This document shows positions 16,625-25,354 of a stretch of DNA of 64,000 bases, one piece after another (position 1 is the first letter of the stretch; every line of letters begins with the position of its first letter). The position numbers and the translations under genes were made by a program. Origin of the DNA: Erythrobacter colymbi (GTDB taxonomy: Bacteria > Pseudomonadota > Alphaproteobacteria > Sphingomonadales > Sphingomonadaceae); contig NZ_MUYK01000003.1 in assembly GCF_002155685.1 (NCBI RefSeq), positions 310,001 to 374,000 on the forward strand. The letters are read 5' to 3'. Below the pieces are notes generated by a model. The model was not told the origin of the DNA. It ran no database searches and was given only the letters and a program-made list of their open reading frames with translations.

Positions 16625-17613
16625 TGTCCGTGCTTGATACCCAGGCGGCCAACCTTCGCGACGAGGCCTCGCACGAACCCGATCCGGTCCACACCGGCGA
16701 GGTGAAGAGCGAGACGCAGATCATCGCGATCTACGGCAAGGGCGGCAGCGGCAAGAGCTTCGCGCTCGCCAACCTCTCCTACATGATGGCCCAGCAGGGC
16801 AAGCGCGTGCTGCTGATCGGCTGCGATCCCAAGAGCGACACCACCAGCCTCCTGTTCGGCGGCAAGGCAACGCCCTCGATCATCGAGACCTCCAGCCGCA
16901 AGAAGCTCGCGGGCGAGGAAGTGCGCATCGAGGATGTGTGCTTCCAGCGCGACGGCGTCTTCGCGATGGAACTCGGCGGCCCTGAAGTCGGGCGCGGCTG
17001 CGGCGGTCGCGGGATCATCCACGGCTTCGAAACGCTCGAGAAGCTCGGCTTCCACGACTGGGGCTTCGACTACGTACTGCTCGATTTCCTCGGCGACGTG
17101 GTGTGCGGCGGCTTCGGCCTGCCGATCGCCCGCGACATGTGCCAGAAGGTTATCGTGGTCGGCTCGAACGACCTGCAATCGCTCTACGTGGCGAACAACG
17201 TCTGCCAGGCGGTCGAATACTTCCGCAAGATGGGCGGGAACGTCGGCGTGGCGGGCATGATCGTCAACAAGGACGATGGCACGGGCGAGGCGCATGCCTT
17301 CGCCGAGGCCGTGGGCATTCCGGTTCTGACCGCGATCCCCGCCAACGAAGACATCCGCCGCAAGAGCGCGAATTACCAGATCATCGGCATCCCCGGCGGC
17401 GAATGGGGCAGCCTGTTTGAAACTCTGGCCGAGAATGTCGCCACCGCTCCCCCGCTGCGCCCCAATCCGCTCGATCAGGACGGCTTGCTCGGCCTGTTCA
17501 GCGCAGACGTAGTCGGCGGCAATGTCGAGCTCGTTCCTGCGACCCAGGCCGACATGCGCGGCGGCGTGTTCGAAACCCGCCCGAGCCTCGAAGTGGTCTA
17601 CGACGAGGCATGA
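16624..17613 (+). CDS. bchX: Chlorophyllide a reductase iron protein subunit X
   Basis: A 329-residue nitrogenase-iron-protein homologue that hydrolyses ATP and passes electrons to BchYZ for reduction of chlorophyllide ring B. It has the P-loop Y-G-K-G-G-S-G-K-S near residue 40, L-I-G-C-D-P-K-S-D-T-T and two cluster cysteines in G-R-G-C-G-G-R-G and D-V-V-C-G-G-F-G. These bind the 4Fe-4S cluster at the dimer interface. The ~35-residue N-terminal extension before the P-loop is usual for BchX and absent in NifH. Start at 16624 is preferred; an ATG two codons earlier (16618) is possible. Confidence 0.97.
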   Translation: MSVLDTQAANLRDEASHEPDPVHTGEVKSETQIIAIYGKGGSGKSFALANLSYMMAQQGKRVLLIGCDPKSDTTSLLFGGKATPSIIETSSRKKLAGEEVRIEDVCFQRDGVFAMELGGPEVGRGCGGRGIIHGFETLEKLGFHDWGFDYVLLDFLGDVVCGGFGLPIARDMCQKVIVVGSNDLQSLYVANNVCQAVEYFRKMGGNVGVAGMIVNKDDGTGEAHAFAEAVGIPVLTAIPANEDIRRKSANYQIIGIPGGEWGSLFETLAENVATAPPLRPNPLDQDGLLGLFSADVVGGNVELVPATQADMRGGVFETRPSLEVVYDEA

Positions 17614-19139
17614 GCGACCATTCCGCCTTTGACGCGCCCCAGCGCTCCGCCGACCGGATCGATCTCGATCCCGGTGCGGGCGCCTGCGCCTCGAAGGACA
17701 CCATGAACGAGGCCGCCCGCGCCGCCGGCAAGAGCGAGATCCTCGATCAATATGCGGCCGACTACCCCGTCGGCCCGCATGACCAACCCCAGTCCATGTG
17801 CCCCGCGTTCGGGTCACTCCGGGTGGGCCTGAGAATGCGGCGCACTGCGACCGTGCTCTCGGGCTCGGCCTGCTGCGTCTATGGCCTGACCTTCACCTCG
17901 CACTTCTACGGCGCGCGGCGGACGGTTGGCTATGTGCCCTTCTCCTCGGAAACGCTGGTCACCGGCAAGCTGTTCGAGGACATCAAGGAATCGGTCGAGG
18001 GCCTCGCCGATCCGGAAAACTACGACGCGATCGTGGTCACCAACCTGTGCGTCCCCACGGCGAGCGGCGTGCCGCTGCGGCTGCTCGGAAAGCAGATCAA
18101 CGGCGTCAGGATCATCGGCATCGATGTCCCCGGCTTCGGCATCCCGACCCACGCGGAAGCCAAGGACGTGCTGGCGGGCGCCATGCTGCAATATGCGCGC
18201 GAGGAAGTGATGTCCGGCCCCGTGGCCGCCCCGCGTGAACGCTCCGACCTGCCCTCGGTGGCGCTGCTGGGCGAGATGTTCCCGGCCGACCCCGTGGTGA
18301 TCGGCCAGATGCTCGCGCCCCTCGGCCTTGCCGCTGGCCCCGTGGTTCCGACCCGCGAATGGCGCGAGCTTTATGCCGCGCTCGATTGCGCCGTCGTCGC
18401 CGCGATCCATCCCTTCTACACCGCCTCGATCCGCGAATTCGAAGCCGCCGGACGCCCGGTGATCGGCTCGGCCCCGGTGGGCGCGGATGGCACCGCCGCC
18501 TGGCTGCAATCGCTGGGCGATGTGATGGGCCTGCCGCAAGCCAAGGTCGACGGCGTAAAGAACGCGATGGTTGCCGCCTGCAAGGGCGCGCTCGCGAACA
18601 TGCCGATCAAGGGGCGCATCACCGTCTCGGGCTATGAAGGCTCCGAGCTTTTGGTCGCCCGCCTGCTGGTCGAAAGCGGCGCGGACGTGCGCTATGTCGG
18701 CTCCGCCTGCCCGCGCACCAAGTGGTCGGATGCCGACCGCGAATGGCTCGAGGCGCGCGGCGTGCAGGTGCAGTTCCGCGCGAGCCTCGAACAGGACATC
18801 GCCGCGGTCGAGGAATACCGCCCCGATCTCGCCATCGGCACGACCCCGGTGGTGCAGCACGCCAAGCAGCGCGCCATCCCCGCGCTCTATTTCACCAACC
18901 TGATCTCCGCCCGCCCCCTGATGGGCCCGGCGGGCGCGGGCAGCCTCGCCACGGTCATCAACGCCGCGATGGGCAACAAGGCGCGCTTCGATGCGATGCG
19001 CGACTTCTTCGAGGGCGTCGGCACCGAACATGCCGCGGGCGTGTGGGAAGACCTCCCCGTCGACCGGCCCAAGTTCCGCAAGAAATACGCTGCCTTGAAC
19101 GAGGCCGCGCGCAAGGCATCGGAGGCGATCGGCACATGA
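17610..19139 (+). CDS. bchY: Chlorophyllide a reductase subunit Y
   Basis: A 509-residue NifD-like subunit that with BchZ forms the catalytic heterotetramer of chlorophyllide reductase. Conserved cysteines appear in P-Q-S-M-C-P-A-F-G (about residue 67), [10 protein letters not shown] (about residue 90) and V-V-T-N-L-C-V-P-T, the positions expected for the subunit-bridging cluster. It begins in an ATGA overlap with bchX. It ends in an ATGA, but the ATG there is not the functional bchZ start; it begins a 24-codon remnant. Confidence 0.96.
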   Translation: MSDHSAFDAPQRSADRIDLDPGAGACASKDTMNEAARAAGKSEILDQYAADYPVGPHDQPQSMCPAFGSLRVGLRMRRTATVLSGSACCVYGLTFTSHFYGARRTVGYVPFSSETLVTGKLFEDIKESVEGLADPENYDAIVVTNLCVPTASGVPLRLLGKQINGVRIIGIDVPGFGIPTHAEAKDVLAGAMLQYAREEVMSGPVAAPRERSDLPSVALLGEMFPADPVVIGQMLAPLGLAAGPVVPTREWRELYAALDCAVVAAIHPFYTASIREFEAAGRPVIGSAPVGADGTAAWLQSLGDVMGLPQAKVDGVKNAMVAACKGALANMPIKGRITVSGYEGSELLVARLLVESGADVRYVGSACPRTKWSDADREWLEARGVQVQFRASLEQDIAAVEEYRPDLAIGTTPVVQHAKQRAIPALYFTNLISARPLMGPAGAGSLATVINAAMGNKARFDAMRDFFEGVGTEHAAGVWEDLPVDRPKFRKKYAALNEAARKASEAIGT

Positions 19140-19210
19140 CGCTCGTCCTCGATCACGGCTTTATTGGTTTCGTCGTGCTCTCGTCACGTTGCGCGGGAGG
19201 CAAGGCATGA
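19136..19210 (+). other. 24-codon leader ORF from partial duplication of the bchZ start
   Basis: Reads [20 protein letters not shown] then GGKA and stop. Its first seven residues equal those of BchZ (MTLVLDH), and its first 24 bases match the bchZ start (19207-19230) at 20 positions. It begins as ATGA on the bchY stop and ends as ATGA on the bchZ start. The extra 71 bases are not a multiple of three, so the old start no longer reads into bchZ; the insert brings a fresh GGGAGG ribosome-binding site at 19195-19200. Best read as the ancestral coupled start left behind after a duplication. Confidence 0.65.
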
Positions 19211-20652
19211 CCTTGGTCCTCGATCACGACAGGGCAGGCGGCTACTGGGGCGCCACCTACGTCTTCACCGCGGTGAAGGGGTTGCAGGTGATCATCGACG
19301 GCCCGGTGGGCTGCGAGAACCTGCCCGTGACCTCGGTGCTGCACTACACCGACGCCCTGCCTCCGCATGAGCTCCCCATCGTCGTCACCGGCCTTGGCGA
19401 GGAAGAGCTCGGCAAGACCGGCACCGAAGGCGCGATGAAGCGCGCATGGAAGACCCTCGATCCCGAGCTGCCCGCTGTGGTGGTAACGGGCTCGATCGCC
19501 GAGATGATCGGCGGCGGCGTCACGCCCGAGGGCACCAATATCAAGCGCTTCCTGCCGCGCACCATCGACGAGGACCAGTGGCAGAGCGCCGACCGCGCGC
19601 TGACTTGGCTGTGGACCGAATTCGGCCCCAAGAAGATGCCCGCCCGCCGCGAACGCCGCGAGGGCGAGAAGCCGGTCGTCAACATCATCGGGCCCTCCTA
19701 CGGCATGTTCAACATGCCGAGCGATCTGGCCGAGATCCGCCGTCTGGTCGAAGGCATCGGCGCGGAAGTCGGCGTGGTCTTCCCATTGGGCACACACCTT
19801 GCCGACATCGCCAAGCTGGCGAACGCGGACGCGAACGTGTGTCTCTACCGCGAGTTCGGCCGCAACCTGTGCGAAACGCTCGAGCGGCCCTATTTCCAGG
19901 CCCCCGTCGGCCTGTCGCAGACCACCAAGTTCCTGCGCGCACTCGCCGCCGAGCTCGGGCTTGATCCCGAGCCCTTCATCGAGCGCGAGAAGCACACCAC
20001 CATCAAGCCGCTGTGGGACCTGTGGCGCTCGGTCACGCAGGACTTCTTCGGCACAGCAAGCTTCGGCATCGTCGCCAACGAGACCTATGCCCGCGGCATT
20101 CGCCACTTCCTCGAGGACGACATGGGCCTGCCCTGCGCCTTCGCCTTCTCGCGCTGTGCGGGGGTGAAGCCGAAGAACGAGGACGTGCGCGCCGCAATCC
20201 GCGCCAACCCGCCGCTCGTCATGTTCGGCAGCTACAACGAGCGCATGTACATGGCCGAGTGCGGCGCGCGCGGGATGTATATCCCGGCGAGCTTCCCGGG
20301 CGCCGCGATCCGCCGCCACACCGGCACGCCCTTCATGGGCTATTCGGGCGCGACCTATCTGGTGCAGGAAGTGTGCAATGCGCTGTTCGACGCGCTGTTC
20401 CACATCCTCCCGCTCGGCACCGACATGGACAAGGTCGATGCGACGCCGGTCAGGAACGAGGCCCAGTTGACCTGGGACAATGACGCCAAGGCCAAGCTCG
20501 ACCAGCTTGTCGAGGCCCAGCCGGTGCTGATCCGCATCTCCGCCGCCAAGCGCTTGCGTGACGCGGCCGAGCGGACCGCGCGCCAGCGCGGCGAGACCAC
20601 AGTTACGGCAGATTGCCTCGCCGAGGCACTGCTCGAAGGAACGGGAGCATGA
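19207..20652 (+). CDS. bchZ: Chlorophyllide a reductase subunit Z
   Basis: A 481-residue NifK-like subunit and partner of BchY. It opens [20 protein letters not shown]; the segment [11 protein letters not shown] (about residue 38) supplies a cluster cysteine, and P-S-Y-G-M-F-N-M-P and [13 protein letters not shown] are strong BchZ blocks. The C-terminal segment, with [12 protein letters not shown], resembles the PCP-red domain shared with BchB/ChlB. The start at 19207 is fixed by GGGAGG seven bases before it and by the match to the family N-terminus. Upstream of it lies the leader remnant. Confidence 0.97.
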   Translation: MTLVLDHDRAGGYWGATYVFTAVKGLQVIIDGPVGCENLPVTSVLHYTDALPPHELPIVVTGLGEEELGKTGTEGAMKRAWKTLDPELPAVVVTGSIAEMIGGGVTPEGTNIKRFLPRTIDEDQWQSADRALTWLWTEFGPKKMPARRERREGEKPVVNIIGPSYGMFNMPSDLAEIRRLVEGIGAEVGVVFPLGTHLADIAKLANADANVCLYREFGRNLCETLERPYFQAPVGLSQTTKFLRALAAELGLDPEPFIEREKHTTIKPLWDLWRSVTQDFFGTASFGIVANETYARGIRHFLEDDMGLPCAFAFSRCAGVKPKNEDVRAAIRANPPLVMFGSYNERMYMAECGARGMYIPASFPGAAIRRHTGTPFMGYSGATYLVQEVCNALFDALFHILPLGTDMDKVDATPVRNEAQLTWDNDAKAKLDQLVEAQPVLIRISAAKRLRDAAERTARQRGETTVTADCLAEALLEGTGA

Positions 20653-20723
20653 CGATGATGCAACCGGCCCTTCACCACCCTTTGTCGCTGCTGCGGGTGA
20701 TCCCCGCATCGGCACAAGCCCAT

Positions 20724-20799
20724 GCCCCCCTTCCACAGGGGGCTCTCCAATCCACGTGGGGGATCACGCGGGGATGCCGACGGGGGCCTTCGGGCTCCC
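20724..20799 (+). promoter_or_regulatory. Two RNA hairpins in the puf leader
   Basis: GCCCCC (20724-20729) pairs with GGGGGC (20738-20743) across an 8-base loop. GGGGGCC (20782-20788) pairs with GGCTCCC (20793-20799) across a TTCG tetraloop, with one G-U pair. The second ends 30 bases before pufB. Stable 5' hairpins here would protect or trap the pufBA message after processing of the long bchCXYZ-puf transcript. No run of T follows either hairpin, so they are not intrinsic terminators. Confidence 0.6.
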
Positions 20800-20829
20800 A
20801 CTCACACCCAACTGAACGGAGACAACCCA

Positions 20830-20976
20830 ATGAATGAACGCATCGGGACTCACCTGACCCCTGAAGAGGCTCAGGAAATCCACAAGGGCTTCGTGGGCAC
20901 CTTCACCATCTACGTGGTGATCGCGCTCGTCGCCCATGCGCTGGTCTGGGCCAACAAGCCCTGGCTGCCGCTCTGA
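20830..20976 (+). CDS. pufB: Light-harvesting 1 (LH1) beta polypeptide
   Basis: A 48-residue antenna apoprotein of the inner membrane. Features are L-T-P-E-E-A-Q-E-I-H-K-G-F at residues 9-21 (the histidine of this motif is conserved in beta chains), one membrane helix, and A-H-A-L-V-W-A-N-K-P-W-L-P where the histidine at about 36 binds bacteriochlorophyll a. ACGGAGACAACCCA precedes the ATG. With PufA it builds the LH1 ring round the reaction centre. No pufQ-like gene of convincing character lies before it. Confidence 0.97.
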   Translation: MNERIGTHLTPEEAQEIHKGFVGTFTIYVVIALVAHALVWANKPWLPL

Positions 20977-21068
20977 TCGAAGACCGGATTTCGGCCGGGC
21001 GCCGCGGGTGATCCCGCAGCTCTCAGCTGACACCCTGTCTATCTGCGAAACATTCGAAGGAATTCACC

Positions 21069-21254
21069 ATGTGGAGAATTTGGTTCTACTTTGGCATCCG
21101 CCGCGTCCTGGTGGCGCTGCACGTTGGTCTCGCCGTCCTGGCGTTCACCATCCACTTCATCCTGCTCAGCACCACCAACTACAACTGGTTGGAAGATGGC
21201 GCTGCGCCGGCTGCGGCTGCTGTCACTGCACCGGGCACCCCGGCACAGGGATAG
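21069..21254 (+). CDS. pufA: Light-harvesting 1 (LH1) alpha polypeptide
   Basis: A 61-residue antenna apoprotein. It starts M-W-R-I-W and has one membrane helix with the bacteriochlorophyll-binding histidine in F-T-I-H-F-I-L-L-S-T-T, then N-Y-N-W-L-E-D and an alanine/proline-rich tail (AAPAAAAVTAPGTPAQG) that may be processed. AAGGAATTCACC gives a good ribosome-binding site. The gap to pufB is 92 bases, and two hairpins follow the stop, consistent with more stable BA than LM mRNA. Confidence 0.97.
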   Translation: MWRIWFYFGIRRVLVALHVGLAVLAFTIHFILLSTTNYNWLEDGAAPAAAAVTAPGTPAQG

Positions 21255-21273
21255 AAGCCACGAAATGTGAGGG

Positions 21274-21340
21274 GGCAGGTTCGCCTGCCTGCCTCCTAAC
21301 ACTCGTCGAACAACCTTAAGCAACCCGCCCTCGTGGCGGG
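21274..21340 (+). promoter_or_regulatory. Intercistronic hairpins between pufA and pufL
   Basis: GGCAGG (21274-21279), loop TTCG, CCTGCC (21284-21289) forms the first stem. CCCGCC (21324-21329), loop CTCGT, GGCGGG (21335-21340) forms the second and ends 12 bases before pufL. In Rhodobacter, hairpins at this place block 3' decay and set a high LH1 to reaction-centre ratio. The same role is likely here, by analogy. Confidence 0.65.
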
Positions 21341-21352
21341 GAGGATGGACCT

Positions 21353-22177
21353 ATGGCGCTCCTTAGTTTCGAGCGGAAATACCGCGTCCGCGGTGGCACA
21401 TTGATCGGCGGCGACCTTTTCGACTTCTGGGTCGGGCCGTTTTATGTCGGATTCTTTGGAGTGACAGCAGCGATCAGCGCCCTTCTGGGCACCATGCTGA
21501 TCTTCGCCGCCGCTACACAGGGCCCGACCCTCAACCCCTGGCTGATCTCGATCAACCCGCCGCCGGTCGAATACGGCCTGAGCCTGGCTCCGCTGAAGAA
21601 TGGCGGATACTGGCAGATCATCACCTGCTGCGCAGTCGTGGCCTTCGGGTCATGGGTGGGGCGGCAAGCGGAAATCTCGCGCAAGCTCGGCATGGCCTAC
21701 CATGTGCCGATCGCCTTCAGCGTCGCGGTTTTCGCCTATGTCACGCTCAACGTGATCCGTCCGCTGTGGATGGGCGCGTGGGGCAACGGCTTCCCCTACG
21801 GTATCTGGACGCACCTCGAGTGGGTCTCGAACGTCGGCTACGCCTTCGGCAACTTCCACTACAACCCCGTGCACATGCTCGCGATCACGTTCTTCTTCAC
21901 GAACTGTCTCGCGCTCGCGCTGCATGGCGGCCTGGTGCTGTCGGCGGTCAATCCGAGCGGGGGCACCGACGTCAAGTCGCCCGAATACGAAGACACCTAT
22001 TTCCGTGACTTCATCGGCTATTCGGTCGGCACGCTCGGCATCCACCGGGTGGGGCTCTTCCTGGCGCTCAACGCCGGGTTCTGGAGCGCCGTCTGCATCG
22101 TCATCTCCGGCACTCTGTATGTCGGCAGCTGGATCGAATTCTGGGATTTCTGGAAGAAGATCCCGATCTGGTCGTAA
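21353..22177 (+). CDS. pufL: Photosynthetic reaction centre L subunit
   Basis: A 274-residue core subunit with five membrane helices that carries half of the special pair and the QA-to-QB electron path. It opens [16 protein letters not shown]. The family blocks [11 protein letters not shown] and A-L-A-L-H-G give chlorophyll- and iron-binding histidines, and [12 protein letters not shown] gives the QB-side histidine. Length matches other L subunits (about 273-282). GGGGAGGATGGACCT precedes the ATG. Fourteen bases separate it from pufM. Confidence 0.98.
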   Translation: MALLSFERKYRVRGGTLIGGDLFDFWVGPFYVGFFGVTAAISALLGTMLIFAAATQGPTLNPWLISINPPPVEYGLSLAPLKNGGYWQIITCCAVVAFGSWVGRQAEISRKLGMAYHVPIAFSVAVFAYVTLNVIRPLWMGAWGNGFPYGIWTHLEWVSNVGYAFGNFHYNPVHMLAITFFFTNCLALALHGGLVLSAVNPSGGTDVKSPEYEDTYFRDFIGYSVGTLGIHRVGLFLALNAGFWSAVCIVISGTLYVGSWIEFWDFWKKIPIWS

Positions 22178-22191
22178 GGAGCACCTGAACC

Positions 22192-23163
22192 ATGGCGACT
22201 TATCAGAACATCTTCACGCAGGTGCAGGTCAAGGGGCCACCCGAAATGGGTGTGCCGCTGGCTCCTGAGGAAGATACACGCATTCCCCTTACCGGTTACA
22301 GCTACTGGATGGGCAAGATCGGTCAGGCCCAGTTCGGCCCGATCTATCTCGGCACCACCGGGGTGATCAGCCTCGCCTTCGGAACGCTGGCGATCATGAT
22401 CATCGGGCTCAACTTCTGGGCCCAGGCCGGCTGGAGCCCGCAGACCTTCATGCGCGAGTTCTTCTGGCTCTATCTGGCGCCCCCGGCTCCGGAATATGGC
22501 TTCAGCCCCTTCGTCCCGCTGGACAAGGGCGGCTGGTGGATCCTCGCCGGCTTCAGCCTGACGGTCTCGATCCTGCTGTGGTGGGTCCGCACCTACCGCC
22601 GCGCCAAGGCTCTGGGCATGGGGATGCACATTCCCTGGGCCTTCGCGAGCGCCATCTGGCTCTACCTCGTGCTGGGCTTCATCCGCCCGATGCTGCTGGG
22701 CCAGTGGTCCGAAGCCGTGCCTTTCGGCATCTTCGAACACCTCAACTGGACCAACAACTTCTCGCTCACCTACGGGAACCTGTTCTACAATCCGTTCCAC
22801 GCGCTCTCGATCGTCTTCCTCTACGGGTCGGCGGTGCTGTTCGCGATGCACGGGGCGACGATTCTGGCTCTCGGCCGCTACGGCGGGGAGCGCGAGATCG
22901 AGCAGATCACCGACCGCGGCACGGCTGCCGAACGCGGTGCGCTGTTCTGGCGCTGGGTGATGGGCTTCAACGCGACCTTCGAGTCGATCCACCGCTGGGC
23001 CTGGTGGTTCGCGGTGCTGACCACGCTCACGGGCGGGATCGGCATCCTGCTGACCGGCACCGTGGTCGATAACTGGTACCTGTGGGCGCAGGAACATCAC
23101 TACGCGCCCGACACGATCAACTACAACCCGACCGGGGCCGCACAGGCCGCCGCGGGCAACTGA
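22192..23163 (+). CDS. pufM: Photosynthetic reaction centre M subunit
   Basis: A 323-residue five-helix partner of PufL. It opens [13 protein letters not shown]; later blocks are [21 protein letters not shown] (special-pair and iron histidines) and [10 protein letters not shown] near QA. Length is standard. It is the last gene of the operon: a strong terminator starts about 60 bases after its stop and no pufC tetrahaem cytochrome gene follows, so the special pair is probably re-reduced by a soluble or separately encoded cytochrome c. Confidence 0.98.
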   Translation: MATYQNIFTQVQVKGPPEMGVPLAPEEDTRIPLTGYSYWMGKIGQAQFGPIYLGTTGVISLAFGTLAIMIIGLNFWAQAGWSPQTFMREFFWLYLAPPAPEYGFSPFVPLDKGGWWILAGFSLTVSILLWWVRTYRRAKALGMGMHIPWAFASAIWLYLVLGFIRPMLLGQWSEAVPFGIFEHLNWTNNFSLTYGNLFYNPFHALSIVFLYGSAVLFAMHGATILALGRYGGEREIEQITDRGTAAERGALFWRWVMGFNATFESIHRWAWWFAVLTTLTGGIGILLTGTVVDNWYLWAQEHHYAPDTINYNPTGAAQAAAGN

Positions 23164-23224
23164 TCCGGCACGGGGCCGGGCGTCCGCAAGGGCGCCCCGC
23201 CCCTCCGCCGCAGGCAACAGGGTA

Positions 23225-23267
23225 GACCCGGTCGGACCGCAAGGGTGGTCCGGCCGGGTCTTGCTTT
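23225..23267. terminator. Bidirectional terminator after pufM
   Basis: A 14-pair stem (left arm 23225-23238 from GACCCGG, right arm 23247-23260 ending CCGGGTC, one T-G pair) with an 8-base loop, followed by TTGCTTT. It separates the rightward puf operon from the leftward bchG-tspO operon whose last gene ends at 23316. Confidence 0.85.
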
Positions 23268-23315
23268 GCGGGGTGTGGTGAAGTTGGCGGAAAGGTGCTC
23301 CGTCCCGGCGGGCGC

Positions 23316-23570
23316 TCAGCCCTTCAGCCGTCCGCGCAGATCCATCAGGTGGAGCGGCAGCGAGGCGGCGAGCGGCAGGGCGATCCACCACCAGTCCGCC
23401 CCCGTCAGCGCCGCGCGCAGGCCCAGCACGATGAGCGCCGCAGGGCCAAGGAGCCCCGCAATCGCCGCAAGGCTCCAGCGCCGGGCCAGATGCAGCCACG
23501 CCGCCTCGATCGCCAGCACGCCGAGGATCACGTCCGCCGCATGGCCGCTGGAAAAGAGCTGTGCGATCAC
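23316..23570 (-). CDS. Small hydrophobic membrane protein at the end of the bchG-tspO operon
   Basis: An 84-residue protein with two or three hydrophobic segments (roughly residues 12-27, 32-50 and 58-74) and a basic end (LRGRLKG). It starts 40 bases after the tspO stop on the same strand and ends just before the shared terminator. Composition (W-L-H-L-A-R-R-W, D-W-W-W) suggests an integral inner-membrane protein. I recognise no family. Co-transcription with bchG, bchP and tspO suggests a role linked to photosystem assembly or its control. Confidence 0.65.
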   Translation of the reverse strand: MIAQLFSSGHAADVILGVLAIEAAWLHLARRWSLAAIAGLLGPAALIVLGLRAALTGADWWWIALPLAASLPLHLMDLRGRLKG

Positions 23571-23610
23571 GGCCTGTGCCCGTCCCCTGCCCCGCCCTTA
23601 CCGTCCGGCC

Positions 23611-24093
23611 TCAGCCGAAGGGGGCGTTAAGCTGGACCACCGCCCAGTTGAGCGCGGCGGCGAAGCTTACCCACCCCAGATAGGGCACCAGCAGCAGCGC
23701 CGCCCCGCGCGAGAAGCGCGCGACATAGATCATGATCACGAGGATCGAGAGCCACAGCAGCGTCACCTCCCAGAACGCCCAGTCGGGGCGCTGGAAGCGG
23801 AAGAACAGGATCGACCAGCTGATATTGAGAAAGCCGTTCAGGGCGAACAGCCCGATCACCCACTCGGCCTGCGCCGCGGTGCGCGCCGCGCGCCAGGCGC
23901 TGACGGCCGAGAGCGTGATCAGCGCATAGATCACCGTCCAGCCCATCGGGAAGACCACATCGGGCGGGTTCCACGCAGGCTTCGCCAGCGCCTGGTACCA
24001 CGGGCCGAGGTCGGTCACCGTGGCCCCCAAGGCCGCCACGCAGAGCGCGGCGACGGTGGCGACGGTCACCGGAATGATCATCATCCGGTTCAT
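23611..24093 (-). CDS. tspO: TspO/MBR family tryptophan-rich sensory protein
   Basis: A 160-residue five-helix outer-membrane protein. Family marks are W-Y-Q-A-L-A-K-P-A-W-N-P-P (about residue 32), F-P-M-G-W-T-V-I-Y, F-A-L-N-G-F-L-N-I-S-W-S and P-Y-L-G-W-V-S-F-A-A-A-L-N near the end. TspO binds porphyrins and, in Rhodobacter sphaeroides, damps expression of photosynthesis genes in response to oxygen through the AppA/PpsR route. It is found here in the bchG operon, next to the pathway whose intermediates it may sense. The start MNRMM at 24093 is chosen; the extension to 24150 would be polar and off-family. Confidence 0.93.
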   Translation of the reverse strand: MNRMMIIPVTVATVAALCVAALGATVTDLGPWYQALAKPAWNPPDVVFPMGWTVIYALITLSAVSAWRAARTAAQAEWVIGLFALNGFLNISWSILFFRFQRPDWAFWEVTLLWLSILVIMIYVARFSRGAALLLVPYLGWVSFAAALNWAVVQLNAPFG

Positions 24094-24160
24094 GAACCAG
24101 AGCCTATGCCGCGCGGGTTCCACCTGCAATGGCCTTGCGTGCAACATCACCCGCCGCGCC

Positions 24161-25354
24161 TCAATGCGCAGGGCGCAAGCCCAACAGGTGCGCGGTGTCC
24201 TTGAGGAAGATCTTGACGTGCGCCATCGGCTTCGCGCGCACCAGCTTCTTGTGCATGTAGGCCTGCCAGGTCAGCTCCTGCACGTCCTTGTCGTCGCACA
24301 TGGTGACGAACCGCTCGCGGCGCTTGTCGGACGAGTACCAGAAGTACTGCATCATCCCGAGCACCCAGAAAACGCGGCCGTGCTCCTTCATGAAGCGCTT
24401 GCGGGCGGTGCGCAGCTGCCTGGCCTCGCCGGTCTTGAGGAAGGCCGCCGCCGCATCGGCGACATAGCGGCCGCCAACCATGGCATAATAGATCCCCTCG
24501 CCCGAGGCCGGGGCGACGATCCCGGCAGCATCGCCGGCGACGATCACGTCGGCGCCATTGTCCCAGCGCTTCAGCGGCTTCAGCGGAATCGGCGCGCCTT
24601 CGCGGCGCACGGTCTCGCAGCGGTCGAGGCCCAGATCGTCGCGGATCGTGGCGATCGCACCGCGCAGACTGAAGCCCTTGTTGGCGCTCCCCACCCCGAT
24701 GCTCGCGACCTCGCCGTGGGGGAAGACCCAGGCGTAGAAATCGGGCGAGAGGCGGCCCTGGTAATAGACATCGCAGCGCGAGGCATCGAACTGGTCGGTG
24801 TTCCGGGGCGGCGATTTGATGATCTCGTGATAGGCGAAGACGCAGGGGATGCGTTCCGCGCCGGGGAGGCACTGCTTGGCCACCGCCGAGCGCGCGCCGT
24901 CCGCGCCGATCACCACGCGCGCGCGCACGCTCTCGATCGGGCCCCCGCGCGTGCGGCGGAAGGTGACGAGCGGGTGGCGCTCGCCGTCACGCTCGATCTT
25001 CTCGAAGGTAGCGGTGAGCCGCTCCGCGCCCGAAAGCCGCGCCCGCTCGCGCAGCCATTCGTCGAACTCCTCGCGGTCGACCATCCCGACATAGCCGATC
25101 TCGCCCACCGGCATGTCGACCGCGCGGCCCGAGGGCGCGATCATCCGGGCCGAGCGCGCCTTGGCGACCAGCAGCGATTGCGGAATGTCGAAATCGGCGA
25201 GCAGCCGCGGCGGCACTGCGCCGCCGCAGGGCTTGATCCGCCCGCCGCGCTCGATCAGCAGCACCGAATGGCCGGCGAGCGCGAGGTCCGTCGCCGCGGT
25301 CGCCCCCGAGGGACCACCGCCGATCACGACCGCGTCGTAGATTGTCTGGTTCAT
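24161..25354 (-). CDS. bchP: Geranylgeranyl diphosphate/bacteriochlorophyll reductase
   Basis: A 397-residue flavoprotein that hydrogenates the geranylgeranyl tail of bacteriochlorophyll to phytyl. It has Rossmann motif V-V-I-G-G-G-P-S-G-A-T-A-A at residues 8-20, P-C-G-G-A-V-P near 44, V-I-G-A-D-G-A-R-S near 150 and the second FAD motif V-I-V-A-G-D-A-A-G near 275. GGAGAGGGAG lies upstream. The ATG overlaps the stop of the upstream lhaA-like gene as ATGA. It sits third in the bchG operon, directly after the synthase that makes its substrate. Confidence 0.96.
   Translation of the reverse strand: MNQTIYDAVVIGGGPSGATAATDLALAGHSVLLIERGGRIKPCGGAVPPRLLADFDIPQSLLVAKARSARMIAPSGRAVDMPVGEIGYVGMVDREEFDEWLRERARLSGAERLTATFEKIERDGERHPLVTFRRTRGGPIESVRARVVIGADGARSAVAKQCLPGAERIPCVFAYHEIIKSPPRNTDQFDASRCDVYYQGRLSPDFYAWVFPHGEVASIGVGSANKGFSLRGAIATIRDDLGLDRCETVRREGAPIPLKPLKRWDNGADVIVAGDAAGIVAPASGEGIYYAMVGGRYVADAAAAFLKTGEARQLRTARKRFMKEHGRVFWVLGMMQYFWYSSDKRRERFVTMCDDKDVQELTWQAYMHKKLVRAKPMAHVKIFLKDTAHLLGLRPAH

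Noticed and set aside
20649..20837. Annotating the small frame before pufB as pufQ
   Set aside because: It lacks the hydrophobic helix of PufQ and is built from hairpin DNA; kept only as a finding.
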